Assembly (NCBI GenBank): GCA_965370495.1
Contig: CBDUUV010000009.1
Location: 1 to 38,384 of the forward strand
Origin: Krumholzibacterium sp965370495
Lineage (GTDB): Bacteria; Krumholzibacteriota; Krumholzibacteriia; Krumholzibacteriales; Krumholzibacteriaceae
DNA: 38,384 nt
Direction of reading: 5' to 3'
In this document: positions 25,393 through 35,232 of the stretch, piece by piece
Position numbering within the stretch: the first letter of the stretch is position 1
How the letters are laid out: each line of letters starts with the position of its first letter
Program-made: the position numbers and the translations under genes
The notes under the pieces: generated by a model
Database searches by the model: none
Told to the model about the DNA's origin: nothing
The model's input: only the letters and a program-made list of their open reading frames with translations

Positions 25393-28300
25393 TCAGGAAG
25401 CGCCCTTCTGCACATTTTCACCCATCGCCGCGATCTCTTCGTCATCAAATTCCCTGTTAATCAATTCCGCTTCATCCGGATCCTCTTCCAGCACTATTTT
25501 CGAGTACTTGAAAAGGCCCGTTCCCGCAGGTATAAGGTGCCCCATGATGACATTTTCCTTCAGACCACGCAGATAGTCCGTTTTGCCCTGTACAGCAGCT
25601 TCCGTCAACACCCGTGTCGTTTCCTGGAAACTCGCGGCTGAAATAAAGCTCTCTGTCGTAAGCGAGGCTTTTGTTATCCCGAGAAGAAGGGGCTTGAACG
25701 TCGCCGGGGTACCCTTCTGCTGGATCGCCCGTTCGTTTTCCTCCCTGAATTCGATCTTGCTGACGATGTCACCCTCGAGAAACTTGGTATCCCCGCTGTC
25801 CTCCACTACTACCTTCTGCAGCATCTGACGGACTATCACCTCGATATGTTTATCATTGATACCAACCCCCTGCAGCCTGTAGACCTCCTGTATCTCGTTC
25901 ACAAGGTAGTTCTGCGCCGCATTCACACCCTTGATATTCAGGATGTCAAAGGGATTAACAGCACCCTCGGTCAGGTTGTCGCCCGCCTCTATCAAATCAC
26001 CTTCGTATACACTCAGGTGCTTGCCCTGGGGTACAAGGTAATTTCTGGTATCCCCGCTTTCACTCGAAATGATGATCTTGCGCATGCCTTTGGCGACCGG
26101 CCCGAACTCGACACGTCCGTCGATCTCGGAAACGATGGCGGCCTCTTTTGGCTTGCGCACCTCGAAAAGCTCCGCCACCCTGGGCAGCCCCCCCGTGATA
26201 TCGCGGGTCTTGGTGATTTCCTTGGGGATCCTGCAGATAATGTCTCCCGGAAGCACATCCTCTTCATCATGGACTATCAATGTGGAGCCGGTGGGAATGA
26301 TGAAGTTACCCTTAACCTTGCCCTTCTTGTCGACCATCTCAATATGAGGGTGGAGCTTTTTGGCCCTGTCATCAATGATCACCATCTGACGGAGCCCCGT
26401 TTTGTCATCGGTCTTTTCCTTGACGGTGGTTCCTTCCCTGATATCACGGAAACGTAGCGTACCACCCTTGTCGACGATGATGAAATCGGAATAGGGATCC
26501 CATTCGTATATGATGTTGCCTTTTTCAATTTCGTCTTTTTCCGAAACCCTCAATACCGCCCCGTACGGCACACCCATACGGGCCCTTACGCGATCATCAC
26601 TTGTATCCCGGATGATGAGTTCACCCTTCCTGCTGATCGCTATCCTGTCACCATCACGGTTTTTGACTGTTTTGATCTTGTCGAATTCAACAACACCGGG
26701 GTATTTGGCCACCTTTTGCGTATGCTCGGCGATCCTGCTTGCAGTACCACCGATGTGGAATGTTCTGAGAGTAAGCTGGGTGCCGGGTTCACCGATACTC
26801 TGCGCGGCGATAACTCCAACAGCTTCACCATGATCTACGATCCTGCCGGTGGAAAGGTTCCGCCCGTAACACAGCGCGCAGACACCCCGTTTCGATTCAC
26901 AGGTGAGTACCGAACGGATCTTGACCTTCTCAACTCCACGATCCTCGATCTCTATCGAGTCTTCCTCGTTGATCAACCTGTTGGCCTCTACGATAACCTC
27001 TCCAGTATGTGAGTCGAGAATATCGTCAACCGTAACCCTTCCAAGAATACGGTCGCTGAGAGATTCGATTATTTCTTCCCCCTCTTTCAGAGCAGAAATA
27101 TCGACACCCATGATCGTCCCGCAGTCATGCTCGTTCACGATGACATCCTGCGCCACGTCGACGAGCCGCCTGGTGAGATATCCGGCGTCGGCTGTTTTGA
27201 GCGCCGTATCGGCAAGGCCTTTACGCGCTCCATGCGTTGAGATAAAGTACTGCAACACCGACAAGCCTTCCTTGAAGTTTGCAATAATGGGCATCTCGAT
27301 GATCTCTCCGATCCCACCGGTGATCTTCTTCTGGGGTTTTGCCATAAGGCCTCGCATACCGGCAAGCTGCCTGATCTGATCCTTGCTGCCGCGAGAGCCG
27401 GAATCCGCCATCATGTAAATGGGATTGAACCCGTCACGGTCACGCCTCAAGGTTTCACTCATCGCGTCAGCCACATCGTTCGAAGCATGCGTCCAGGTAT
27501 CGATAACCTTGTTGTACCGCTCGCCATCGGTGATGATGCCATCATTGTACTGCTTTTGAATCTTCTGGACAGCCTTCGAGGCCTTGTCTACCAGTTTCTG
27601 CTTCTCTTTCGGAACAACGATGTCGTCGATCCCGATAGTCACTCCGGCTTTTGTCGCGTACGCGAATCCATTCTTCTTGAGCAATTCGAGGAACTGAACG
27701 GTCCTGTGGTTCCCAAGCTCCTTATAACAGGTTCCTATGATCCGGTTCAGGGTCTTCTTGTCCAGAAGGTCATTTGCATAGTCAAGTCCTTCCGGAATCA
27801 TCTGGTTGAAGATCAGGCGTCCGGCAGTGGTTTTAAGCAACCCGTCCCCGATCCTGACGCTGATCCTTGCATGCAGGTGGATCACACCCGCATCAAGTGC
27901 CGAAATGGCCTCATCGGAAGAGTAGAAGACCTTTCCCTCTCCCCTGGCCCCGTTTTTAACCATCGATAGATAGTAAAGACCAAGAACCATATCCTGTGAC
28001 GGGGCTGCGAGAGGAGCTCCACTCGCCGGCGAGAGAATATTGTTCGCCGAGAACATCAACGTCCTTGCTTCAAGCTGAGCTTCGTACGAAAGAGGCACGT
28101 GGACCGCCATCTGGTCACCATCAAAATCAGCATTGAACGCCGCGCATACCAGCGGATGTATCTGGATAGCCTTGCCTTCGATAAGCAACGGCTGAAAAGC
28201 CTGGATACCCAGCCTGTGAAGTGTTGGAGCACGATTGAGGAAAACAGGGTGGTCCAGGATAATCTCTTCGAGTATATCCCATACTTCGGGCCTTCCACGC

Positions 28301-29502
28301 TCGACCAGTTTCTTTGCGCTCTTGACCGTTTGTACATAACCCTTCTCTTCGAGTTTTCGTATGATAAACGGCTTGAAAAGCTCCAGGGCCATCGACTTTG
28401 GAAGGCCGCACTGGCCCATCTCCAGCTCCGGCCCGACGACGATCACGGAGCGGCCGGAATAATCCACACGCTTCCCGAGAAGATTCTGGCGGAACCTGCC
28501 CTGCTTGCCTTTTAGCATATCGCTGAGACTTTTCAGAGGCCTGTTTCCCTGTCCCCTTACCGCCCTGGCCCTGCGGCTGTTGTCAAAGAGAGCATCTACG
28601 GCCTCCTGAAGCATCCTTTTCTCGTTTCGGAGAATGACCTCGGGAGCCCGAATTTCGATCAGTTTTTTAAGCCGATTGTTCCTGTTGATCACCCTTCTGT
28701 ACAAATCGTTGAGATCCGATGTCGCAAACCTGCCGCCTTCCAGCGGTACGAGAGGCCTGAGGTCGGGAGGAAGAACCGGGACGACTTCGAGAATCATCCA
28801 CTCGGGCTTGTTCGTACTCTGACGAAATGCCTCGACAACACGTAATCTCTTCAGAACATCCTTCTTGCGCTGCACAGAGGTCTCTACCTTGGCCTGGGCC
28901 CTCAGTTTGATCGATTCCTCCTCGATATTGATCTGCGAGAGAAGGTCACTCACAGCTTCCCCACCCATTTTTGCAGAAAATTCGACACCCTCCTGCTCGA
29001 TCAGCTCGCTGTACTTCTCCTCATCGATTAATTCCTTGTACTTCAGCTCCGTGTTGCCCGGATCTATCACTACGTACGATTCGTAGTAAAGAACCCTCTC
29101 GAGGTTCCGAACCGACATATCAAGAATATACCCGATACGGCTCGGCACCCCTTTGAGAAACCAGATATGCGCAACAGGAACAGCAAGTTCGATGTGGCCA
29201 AGCCTCTCACGCCTGACGCGCGAATGCGTGACTTCGACACCGCACCTGTCGCAGATAACTCCACGGTAGCGTATACGCTTGTATTTGCCGCACGCGCACT
29301 CCCAGTCCTTGACAGGCCCGAATATCCTTTCGCAGAAAAGCCCTTCCTTTTCGGGCTTGAAAGAACGGTAGTTTATCGTCTCTGGCTTCGCTACCTCTCC
29401 GAAACTCCACGAGCGTATCACCTCGGGTGAGGCAAGCTGGATATGCATCGCCGAAATATCGGTAGGTTTTTTGCGATCTTTGTCCATAAAAGAATTATAC
29501 AA
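25393..29502 (-). CDS. rpoC: RNA polymerase beta' subunit
   Basis: Catalytic subunit of RNA polymerase. The 1369-residue protein has the N-terminal zinc site Cys69, Cys71, Cys84, Cys87 (ECACGKY and ICDRCGVE). The active-site motif is NADFDGDQMAVHVP, near residue 460, whose three aspartates hold the catalytic magnesium. A second zinc cluster follows (CESKRGVCALCYGR, near residue 890). I chose the TTG at 29502 since GGAGG is six bases upstream; an ATG five codons later has no suitable site. It follows rpoB by 17 bp. A small TGCCG-CTTG-CGGCA stem lies just after the stop without a T-run. Confidence 0.99.
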   Translation of the reverse strand: MYNSFMDKDRKKPTDISAMHIQLASPEVIRSWSFGEVAKPETINYRSFKPEKEGLFCERIFGPVKDWECACGKYKRIRYRGVICDRCGVEVTHSRVRRERLGHIELAVPVAHIWFLKGVPSRIGYILDMSVRNLERVLYYESYVVIDPGNTELKYKELIDEEKYSELIEQEGVEFSAKMGGEAVSDLLSQINIEEESIKLRAQAKVETSVQRKKDVLKRLRVVEAFRQSTNKPEWMILEVVPVLPPDLRPLVPLEGGRFATSDLNDLYRRVINRNNRLKKLIEIRAPEVILRNEKRMLQEAVDALFDNSRRARAVRGQGNRPLKSLSDMLKGKQGRFRQNLLGKRVDYSGRSVIVVGPELEMGQCGLPKSMALELFKPFIIRKLEEKGYVQTVKSAKKLVERGRPEVWDILEEIILDHPVFLNRAPTLHRLGIQAFQPLLIEGKAIQIHPLVCAAFNADFDGDQMAVHVPLSYEAQLEARTLMFSANNILSPASGAPLAAPSQDMVLGLYYLSMVKNGARGEGKVFYSSDEAISALDAGVIHLHARISVRIGDGLLKTTAGRLIFNQMIPEGLDYANDLLDKKTLNRIIGTCYKELGNHRTVQFLELLKKNGFAYATKAGVTIGIDDIVVPKEKQKLVDKASKAVQKIQKQYNDGIITDGERYNKVIDTWTHASNDVADAMSETLRRDRDGFNPIYMMADSGSRGSKDQIRQLAGMRGLMAKPQKKITGGIGEIIEMPIIANFKEGLSVLQYFISTHGARKGLADTALKTADAGYLTRRLVDVAQDVIVNEHDCGTIMGVDISALKEGEEIIESLSDRILGRVTVDDILDSHTGEVIVEANRLINEEDSIEIEDRGVEKVKIRSVLTCESKRGVCALCYGRNLSTGRIVDHGEAVGVIAAQSIGEPGTQLTLRTFHIGGTASRIAEHTQKVAKYPGVVEFDKIKTVKNRDGDRIAISRKGELIIRDTSDDRVRARMGVPYGAVLRVSEKDEIEKGNIIYEWDPYSDFIIVDKGGTLRFRDIREGTTVKEKTDDKTGLRQMVIIDDRAKKLHPHIEMVDKKGKVKGNFIIPTGSTLIVHDEEDVLPGDIICRIPKEITKTRDITGGLPRVAELFEVRKPKEAAIVSEIDGRVEFGPVAKGMRKIIISSESGDTRNYLVPQGKHLSVYEGDLIEAGDNLTEGAVNPFDILNIKGVNAAQNYLVNEIQEVYRLQGVGINDKHIEVIVRQMLQKVVVEDSGDTKFLEGDIVSKIEFREENERAIQQKGTPATFKPLLLGITKASLTTESFISAASFQETTRVLTEAAVQGKTDYLRGLKENVIMGHLIPAGTGLFKYSKIVLEEDPDEAELINREFDDEEIAAMGENVQKGAS

Positions 29503-29519
29503 AGAAAACCTCCAGCTCT

Positions 29520-32500
29520 CTAATTCTTCTCGAGATGAACATCAAGGCACAGGCTTTGAAGTTCTTTGATCAACACATTAAAAGATTCCGGCAGGCCCGG
29601 CTCGGGAGCATTTTCTCCCTTTACGATAGCCTCATATATCTTACTGCGGCCCGCGACATCATCAGACTTGACTGTAAGCAGCTCCTGGAGGCAGTACGCG
29701 GCTCCATATGCTTCCAGCGCCCAGACCTCCATCTCTCCGAACCTCTGGCCACCGAACTGGGCTTTCCCACCGAGTGGCTGCTGAGAAACCAGAGAGTACG
29801 GCCCGATCGACCTGGCATGTATCTTGTCATCAACCAGGTGGGACAATTTGAGAACATAGATGTATCCAACAGTGATCTCGCTATCGAACTTCTCTCCCGT
29901 AATACCGTCATACAGAGACGTCTTGCCGGATTCAGGGAGACCGGCTTCATTGAGCGCAGTTTTTATTTCCGATATGACAGCCCCGTTGAAAGCCGGTGTA
30001 GCAACGCTGTAACCCATCTTGTGCGCCGCCCACCCGAGATGTGTCTCGAGAATCTGCCCGACATTCATACGGCTTGGAACACCGAGTGGGTTGAGGATGA
30101 TGTCGACAGGTGTACCATCTTCGAGCATAGGCATATCCTCTTCCGGTACGATCCTTGATACGACACCCTTGTTTCCATGACGACCGGCCATCTTGTCACC
30201 GACCGAGATCTTTCTCTTTCTCGCAACATATACCTTGACCAGCTTGCTGACTCCCGGCGGCAGTTCATCCCCGCGCATTACGCGCTCCATCTCTTTCTCG
30301 AACCTGCTCTCGATCCCTTCGATAGCTCTCGCGGCCGCTTCCATGAGGGTCTGGATATTGATGTCCGCTGCCTCGTCTTTCACGATCGGGAGGCCCCAGT
30401 GCAGGTGGTCGACATCGATCGAACCGAGAAGTTTCTCCGTTATCTTGCGCCCGGCTTTTGCCTGCAGTTCTCCTGTTTCGGAATGGATAAGCTTTTCGGT
30501 GGTCTGCCCGAGCATGAGCCCTGCCAGCCTTGTGCCACGCTTTTCCTTGACATGCGCAATCTCCGCGTCACGCTGACGCATCAATTCCTGTATCTTCTTC
30601 TTTTCCCGGCCTTTGGTCCTGTCATCACGTTCTTTTCTTGAAAAAATCTTGATGTCAATAACTATGCCGTCCATACCGGGAGGAGCCTTGAGCGATGCAT
30701 CCCTGACATCTCCGGCTTTTTCGCCGAATATTGCCTTGAGAAGCCTTTCTTCAGGAGTAAGCTCGGTCTCGCCCTTGGGAGTGACTTTTCCTACGAGGAT
30801 ATCTCCGGCTTTGATATGGGCGCCTATCCTGATGATACCGTCCTCATCGACGTTTGTCAGCATCTCCTCGCCGACATTCGGCATCTCCCGGGTAATTTCT
30901 TCCATACCAGCCTTCGTATCACGAACCTGTGTCTCGAACTCCTCTATATGAATGGAAGTATATACATCATCCTTGACCAGTCGTTCGCTGAGGATAATGG
31001 CATCCTCGAAGTTGTATCCGCGCCACGGCATGAAGGCTACCAGAACATTTCTGCCGAGCGCCAGCTCACCGTCCCGGGTGGCGGAACTGTCGGCGATCAC
31101 ATCACCTTTTTTGATCTTCTGCCCGACTTCCACAACAGGTTTCTGATTGATACAGGTATCCTGGTTGGACCTCTGGTACTTGACAAGCTTGTACTCATCC
31201 ACTCCGCCAAAACCGGTAAAATCATCCAGTCCCCCTTCATCCTTCTTCGAAGAGTAACTTATAAGTATCTTGTCAGCCTCGACGCTTTCGACGCGTCCGC
31301 TCCGGCGCGCGATAACCAGTACACCCGAATCGTACGCGGCTCTCTTCTCGAGGCCCGTACCGACCAGAGGAGCTTCCGCCTGCAGCAGAGGCACCGCCTG
31401 CCGCTGCATGTTGCAGCCCATGAGCGCCCTGTTTGCGTCATCATGTTCGAGGAATGGAATCAAAGCCGCGGCAATGCTGATAAGCTGATTGGGAGAGATA
31501 TCCATGTAGTCGGCATCTTTTGGATCCAGAACGACGAAATCGCCCCTGGACCTTGCCATGACTGTAGAGTTGACAAACTTCCCTTTTTCATCGAGAGGTT
31601 CGTTCGCATGTACTATCTGCACCCTGTCTTCGAGATCAGCCGAGAGCATATCGATCTCCCTGGTCGGAACACCTTTTTTTATCTTCCGGTAGGGAGTCTC
31701 AAGGAACCCGAAATCATTTACCCTGGCATATGAAGCAAGGGATGTTATAAGGCCGATGTTCGGTCCTTCCGGCGTCTCGATCGGACACATACGGCCGTAA
31801 TGCGTGTAATGGACATCCCTGACCTCGAAACCTGCTCTTTCGCGTGTCAATCCGCCCGGGCCAAGTGCTGAAAGCCTTCTCTTGTGCGTCAGCTCGGACA
31901 GCGGGTTCGTCTGGTCCATGAACTGCGAAAGCTGGCTGCTTCCGAAGAACGACTGGATGACCGCGCTGATCGTTCTCGCGTTGACCAGGTCGTAGGGTGT
32001 CGGATTATCCGATTCCTGTATCGTCATCCTTTCGCGGATGATACGGGCCATCCTGGCAAGCCCGACCGAGAACTGGTTGGCCAGAAGTTCGCCCACGGAC
32101 CTTACACGGCGGTTTCCAAGATGATCGATGTCATCGACAGGCCCGTCCGTTTCCTTGATATCGATCAGGTTCGCAACAACAGCGATAAAATCCTTCTCCG
32201 TCAATGTCGTCGTATCGAAAGGAACATCTATCCCCAGGCGGCTGTTTATCTTGTACCGCCCGACACTGGCCAGATTATACCTCTTCGGGTTGAAAAACAG
32301 CCTGTCGAGCAGCGCCTTCGCCGTCTCAATATTGGGTGGATCGCCCGGACGCATGAGGTTGTATATCCTTTTGAGAGCGTCATCGCGCCCGGTGGTCGGA
32401 TCCTTCGCCAGAGTCTTGAGGATCACATCTTCATCGATGTTCCTTTTTTTCTCGACGAAGGCGACTTTGACGATCTTCTGCGCTTTTATCAGTTCAAGAG

Positions 32501-33305
32501 CTGTTTCGGTCAGCGGCTTTGCGCACTCGGCCAGGATCTCACCGGTTTCCCTGTTGATAATATCTTCGGCCAGGTAGCGGCCGATCAGCTTGGCATCCTT
32601 CTTTGACGCCTTCGGCGAAATGGTGTAGACCTTCGTAGTGTGAAAGAGCTTGATGATCGCACTGTTGGGCTCGAATCCCATCGCCTTCAGAAGCACCGTC
32701 ACAGGAATCTTGCGCCGCCGGTCGATATATACGTACATGATGTCGTTTACATCGATAACGAACTCAACCCACGAACCACGGTACGGAATGATCCTCGCGT
32801 TGAACAGCCTTTTACCGTTAGCGTGATAATCATCGTTGAAAACTACGCCTGGCGAACGGTGAAGCTGGCTGACAATGACCCTTTCGGCGCCGTTAATGAT
32901 AAACGTCCCCTTGTCAGTGATCAGGGGCATCTCACCCAGGTAAACTTCACTCTGGATGATATCTTTTATCACGCTCTCGTCTTCGTTCTTTTCACGTATA
33001 ACGAGACGGAGGGCAGCCTTCAGAGGCACCGCGTATGTAAGGTCCCGCTCTTTGCATTCCGTTACTGTGTACTTCGGCTCGCCTACGGAATATCCGATAT
33101 ATTCCAGCGAAAAATCGTTGCGCGAGGAAATCACGGGGAACACGGACCTGAAAACACCCTCGAGCCCGACATCTTCCCGCTTGTCCATCGTGACGTTCCG
33201 CTGCAGGAACCGTTCGTACGATGCAAGCTGTACTTCCAGGAGATGAGGGATCTCCTTGACCTGTGGAATCTTTGCATAATTGATTCGCTCAGGCATCTTG
33301 AACAT
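29520..33305 (-). CDS. rpoB: RNA polymerase beta subunit
   Basis: Beta subunit, 1261 residues, forming with beta' the catalytic cleft. The rifampicin-binding region is visible as FFGSSQLSQFMDQTNPLSEL followed by THKRRLSALGPGGLTRERAG; all usual contact residues are wild type, which predicts a rifampicin-sensitive enzyme. Further conserved blocks are GYNFEDAIILSERLVKDDVY and GDKMAGRHGNKGVVSRIVPE, and the C-terminus has FGGQRFGEMEVWALEAYGAA. GGAGGGG precedes the ATG. The 54-bp gap after rplL has a small AGGCG / CGCCT stem. Confidence 0.99.
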   Translation of the reverse strand: MFKMPERINYAKIPQVKEIPHLLEVQLASYERFLQRNVTMDKREDVGLEGVFRSVFPVISSRNDFSLEYIGYSVGEPKYTVTECKERDLTYAVPLKAALRLVIREKNEDESVIKDIIQSEVYLGEMPLITDKGTFIINGAERVIVSQLHRSPGVVFNDDYHANGKRLFNARIIPYRGSWVEFVIDVNDIMYVYIDRRRKIPVTVLLKAMGFEPNSAIIKLFHTTKVYTISPKASKKDAKLIGRYLAEDIINRETGEILAECAKPLTETALELIKAQKIVKVAFVEKKRNIDEDVILKTLAKDPTTGRDDALKRIYNLMRPGDPPNIETAKALLDRLFFNPKRYNLASVGRYKINSRLGIDVPFDTTTLTEKDFIAVVANLIDIKETDGPVDDIDHLGNRRVRSVGELLANQFSVGLARMARIIRERMTIQESDNPTPYDLVNARTISAVIQSFFGSSQLSQFMDQTNPLSELTHKRRLSALGPGGLTRERAGFEVRDVHYTHYGRMCPIETPEGPNIGLITSLASYARVNDFGFLETPYRKIKKGVPTREIDMLSADLEDRVQIVHANEPLDEKGKFVNSTVMARSRGDFVVLDPKDADYMDISPNQLISIAAALIPFLEHDDANRALMGCNMQRQAVPLLQAEAPLVGTGLEKRAAYDSGVLVIARRSGRVESVEADKILISYSSKKDEGGLDDFTGFGGVDEYKLVKYQRSNQDTCINQKPVVEVGQKIKKGDVIADSSATRDGELALGRNVLVAFMPWRGYNFEDAIILSERLVKDDVYTSIHIEEFETQVRDTKAGMEEITREMPNVGEEMLTNVDEDGIIRIGAHIKAGDILVGKVTPKGETELTPEERLLKAIFGEKAGDVRDASLKAPPGMDGIVIDIKIFSRKERDDRTKGREKKKIQELMRQRDAEIAHVKEKRGTRLAGLMLGQTTEKLIHSETGELQAKAGRKITEKLLGSIDVDHLHWGLPIVKDEAADINIQTLMEAAARAIEGIESRFEKEMERVMRGDELPPGVSKLVKVYVARKRKISVGDKMAGRHGNKGVVSRIVPEEDMPMLEDGTPVDIILNPLGVPSRMNVGQILETHLGWAAHKMGYSVATPAFNGAVISEIKTALNEAGLPESGKTSLYDGITGEKFDSEITVGYIYVLKLSHLVDDKIHARSIGPYSLVSQQPLGGKAQFGGQRFGEMEVWALEAYGAAYCLQELLTVKSDDVAGRSKIYEAIVKGENAPEPGLPESFNVLIKELQSLCLDVHLEKN

Positions 33306-33359
33306 AGAAACCGACCCCTCCCTTGAGGCGGCTTACGCCTGCCATCCATAAAAAGGAAA

Positions 33360-33893
33360 TTACTTGATTTCTACAACGGCGCCGACTTCTTCGATCTTCT
33401 TTTTGATCTCTTCAGCTTCGTTCTTACTCACTGCTTCCTTGATCGCAACAGGCACGGATTCAACGATCTTCTTGGCCTCGATCAGTCCAGCCCCGGTGAT
33501 CGCTCTTACGACCTTGATAACCTGGATCTTCTGACTGCCGAAATCATTGAGCATAACGTTAAATTCCGTCTTTTCCTCTGCCTCGGCCGCGGCACCGGGA
33601 GCCGCTGCCATCATGGCCATAGGAGCTGCGGCTGTTACGCCGAAGTGATCCTCGAGGACCTTGACCAGGTCCGAAAGCTCGAGTACTGTCATCTTTTCTA
33701 CGAGTTCAACGATCTTTTCAACAGTCTTCGAAGAGGATCCTGCTTTCTTTTCCTTTGTTTTTTCCTCTTTGACTTTTTTCTCTTTGACTTTTTCCTCTTT
33801 GGCTTTTTCCTTCTTTTCTTTCCCGGCCTCTACGGGTTTCTCCTCTACGGCCGCTTCTGCTTTCTTCTCTACATCGTCTTTCTTGGCGTTCAT
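33360..33893 (-). CDS. rplL: 50S ribosomal protein L7/L12 with lysine-rich N-terminal extension
   Basis: L7/L12 forms the flexible stalk that recruits GTPase factors. The standard protein begins here at about residue 55: TVEKIVELVEKMTVLELSDL is the dimerisation domain, an Ala/Met-rich hinge follows, and VIKVVRAITGAGLIEAKKIV is the factor-binding domain. Before it stand about 54 extra residues of Lys and Glu, partly built of four five-residue units (AKEEK, VKEKK, VKEEK, TKEKK). Total length is 177 instead of about 125. The next methionine lies inside the core, so the extension cannot be removed by choosing a later ATG. It is the normal neighbour of rplJ and rpoB. Confidence 0.96.
   Translation of the reverse strand: MNAKKDDVEKKAEAAVEEKPVEAGKEKKEKAKEEKVKEKKVKEEKTKEKKAGSSSKTVEKIVELVEKMTVLELSDLVKVLEDHFGVTAAAPMAMMAAAPGAAAEAEEKTEFNVMLNDFGSQKIQVIKVVRAITGAGLIEAKKIVESVPVAIKEAVSKNEAEEIKKKIEEVGAVVEIK
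33750..33809 (-). repeat. 15-bp tandem repeat in rplL
   Basis: Three close units of 15 bp (33765-33779, 33780-33794, 33795-33809) differ by one or two bases each; a fourth, more divergent unit occupies 33750-33764. Each codes for a five-residue KEEK or KEKK block. The period is a multiple of three, so expansion or loss would keep the frame. Confidence 0.9.
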
Positions 33894-33965
33894 TACATAC
33901 CCTTTCTTTCAAAATATCCGGTTTAATCAATAATAAACGCGGCATCAATAACGATTTCGCGCGCT

Positions 33966-34487
33966 TTATGCCGCTCCCTTTTTCTCGGAAATAGCATTTA
34001 AAACACCTGCCAGGTCCCTGAGGGAAGCGCTGAGAACTCCAACGAGATCTCGCATAGGAGCCTGGAGCGTTCCAACTACCTGAGCAAGAAGGGCTTCTCT
34101 GCCCGGAAGTCCTGCCAGCTGTTTTACCTCATTTTCTCCGAGGACACTGCCGGCAACATACCCCCCCTTCAACCTGGGGAGTTCGAACTCATCAGCGAAC
34201 TTCTTGAGCACTTGCGCAGCCACCACTTCATCGTCATTGCTTATCGCCAACGCGGTGGGGCCTTCGAGAAATTGTTCTATTCCGTCAATACCGAGCTCTT
34301 CGAAACATCTTTTTGCCAGCGTGTTCTTGACGACCCTGAAAGCCACGCCGTTCTTACGGCAGGCAGCACGAAGTTCCGAGATATCTGCGACATTCAAACC
34401 GGTAAAGTCGTTCAGAATCACACTCTTGGCATCACGAATCAAGGCAACAAGTTCGTTTACTCTGTCGATTTTTAAAGGTTGTACCAT
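33966..34487 (-). CDS. rplJ: 50S ribosomal protein L10
   Basis: L10 is the base of the stalk and binds the L7/L12 dimers with its C-terminal helix. The 173-residue protein has RDAKSVILNDFTGLNVADIS, then FRVVKNTLAKRCFEELGIDG, and a helical C-terminus (LVGVLSASLRDLAGVLNAIS) suitable for binding L12 dimers. Length is normal. Only 19 bp separate it from rplA, so there is no room for the long L10 leader that controls the rplJL genes in E. coli and B. subtilis. Confidence 0.98.
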   Translation of the reverse strand: MVQPLKIDRVNELVALIRDAKSVILNDFTGLNVADISELRAACRKNGVAFRVVKNTLAKRCFEELGIDGIEQFLEGPTALAISNDDEVVAAQVLKKFADEFELPRLKGGYVAGSVLGENEVKQLAGLPGREALLAQVVGTLQAPMRDLVGVLSASLRDLAGVLNAISEKKGAA

Positions 34488-34506
34488 CTACGACCTCCTT
34501 TCCGGT

Positions 34507-35208
34507 CTATCGCAACCCACCAAGCAACGCCTGGGTATCCAGCTTTACGGAAGGACCCATGGTCGCCGCCAGGTGTACGCTTATGACATATTTTCCTTTG
34601 GCGGTCTGCGGTTTCGCCCGGAGCAGTTCCAGCATAAGGGCATTGATGTTTTCGACAAGCTTGACCTTGTCGAATGACATTCTCCCTACCGGAACATGGA
34701 TATTCGAACCCTTGTCCACGCGATACTCTACCCTTCCCGCCTTTGATTCTTTTACAGCTTTTGCGACATCAAAAGTCACAGTACCGACTTTCGGGTTGGG
34801 CATAAGCCCCCTCGGCCCGAGTATGCGGCCAAGTTTTCCCACTTCAGCCATCATGTCGGGTGTCGCGATCGCCACATCAAAATCGAACCATCCACCGTTT
34901 ATCTTCTCGATATATTCAGTCGAGCCAACGTAATCGGCACCTGCCTCTTTCGCTTCAAGCTCTTTTTCTCCCCTGGTAAGAACAAGGACTTTTACATCCT
35001 TTCCCGTACCGTGAGGGAGAAGCACAGTGCCGCGGACCTGCTGATCGGCATGTTTCGGATTAACTCCAAGCCTCGCTGAGAACTCGAAAGTCTCATCGAA
35101 ATTCGCCTGCTGCAGGTTCTTGATCACCTCAACTGCCTCTTCAAGAGGATATTCCCGGGTGCGGTCGATTTTCGCTGTGTTGTCGACATGTTTTCTGCCG
35201 CGCTTCAT
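34507..35208 (-). CDS. rplA: 50S ribosomal protein L1
   Basis: L1 forms the mobile stalk at the E site and often represses the rplKA mRNA. The 233-residue protein has FDETFEFSARLGVNPKHADQ, the loop PNPKVGTVTFDVAKAVKESK and the C-terminal HLAATMGPSVKLDTQALLGG. Length is normal. It follows rplK by 24 bp. Confidence 0.98.
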   Translation of the reverse strand: MKRGRKHVDNTAKIDRTREYPLEEAVEVIKNLQQANFDETFEFSARLGVNPKHADQQVRGTVLLPHGTGKDVKVLVLTRGEKELEAKEAGADYVGSTEYIEKINGGWFDFDVAIATPDMMAEVGKLGRILGPRGLMPNPKVGTVTFDVAKAVKESKAGRVEYRVDKGSNIHVPVGRMSFDKVKLVENINALMLELLRAKPQTAKGKYVISVHLAATMGPSVKLDTQALLGGLR

Positions 35209-35232
35209 CTCCTCACCGCTTTCTCTGGTAAA

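Noticed and set aside
33895..33965. Possible promoter TTGATG / TAAACC in the rplJ-rplL gap
   Set aside because: Only four of six and three of six matches; not better than chance in an A/T-rich gap.
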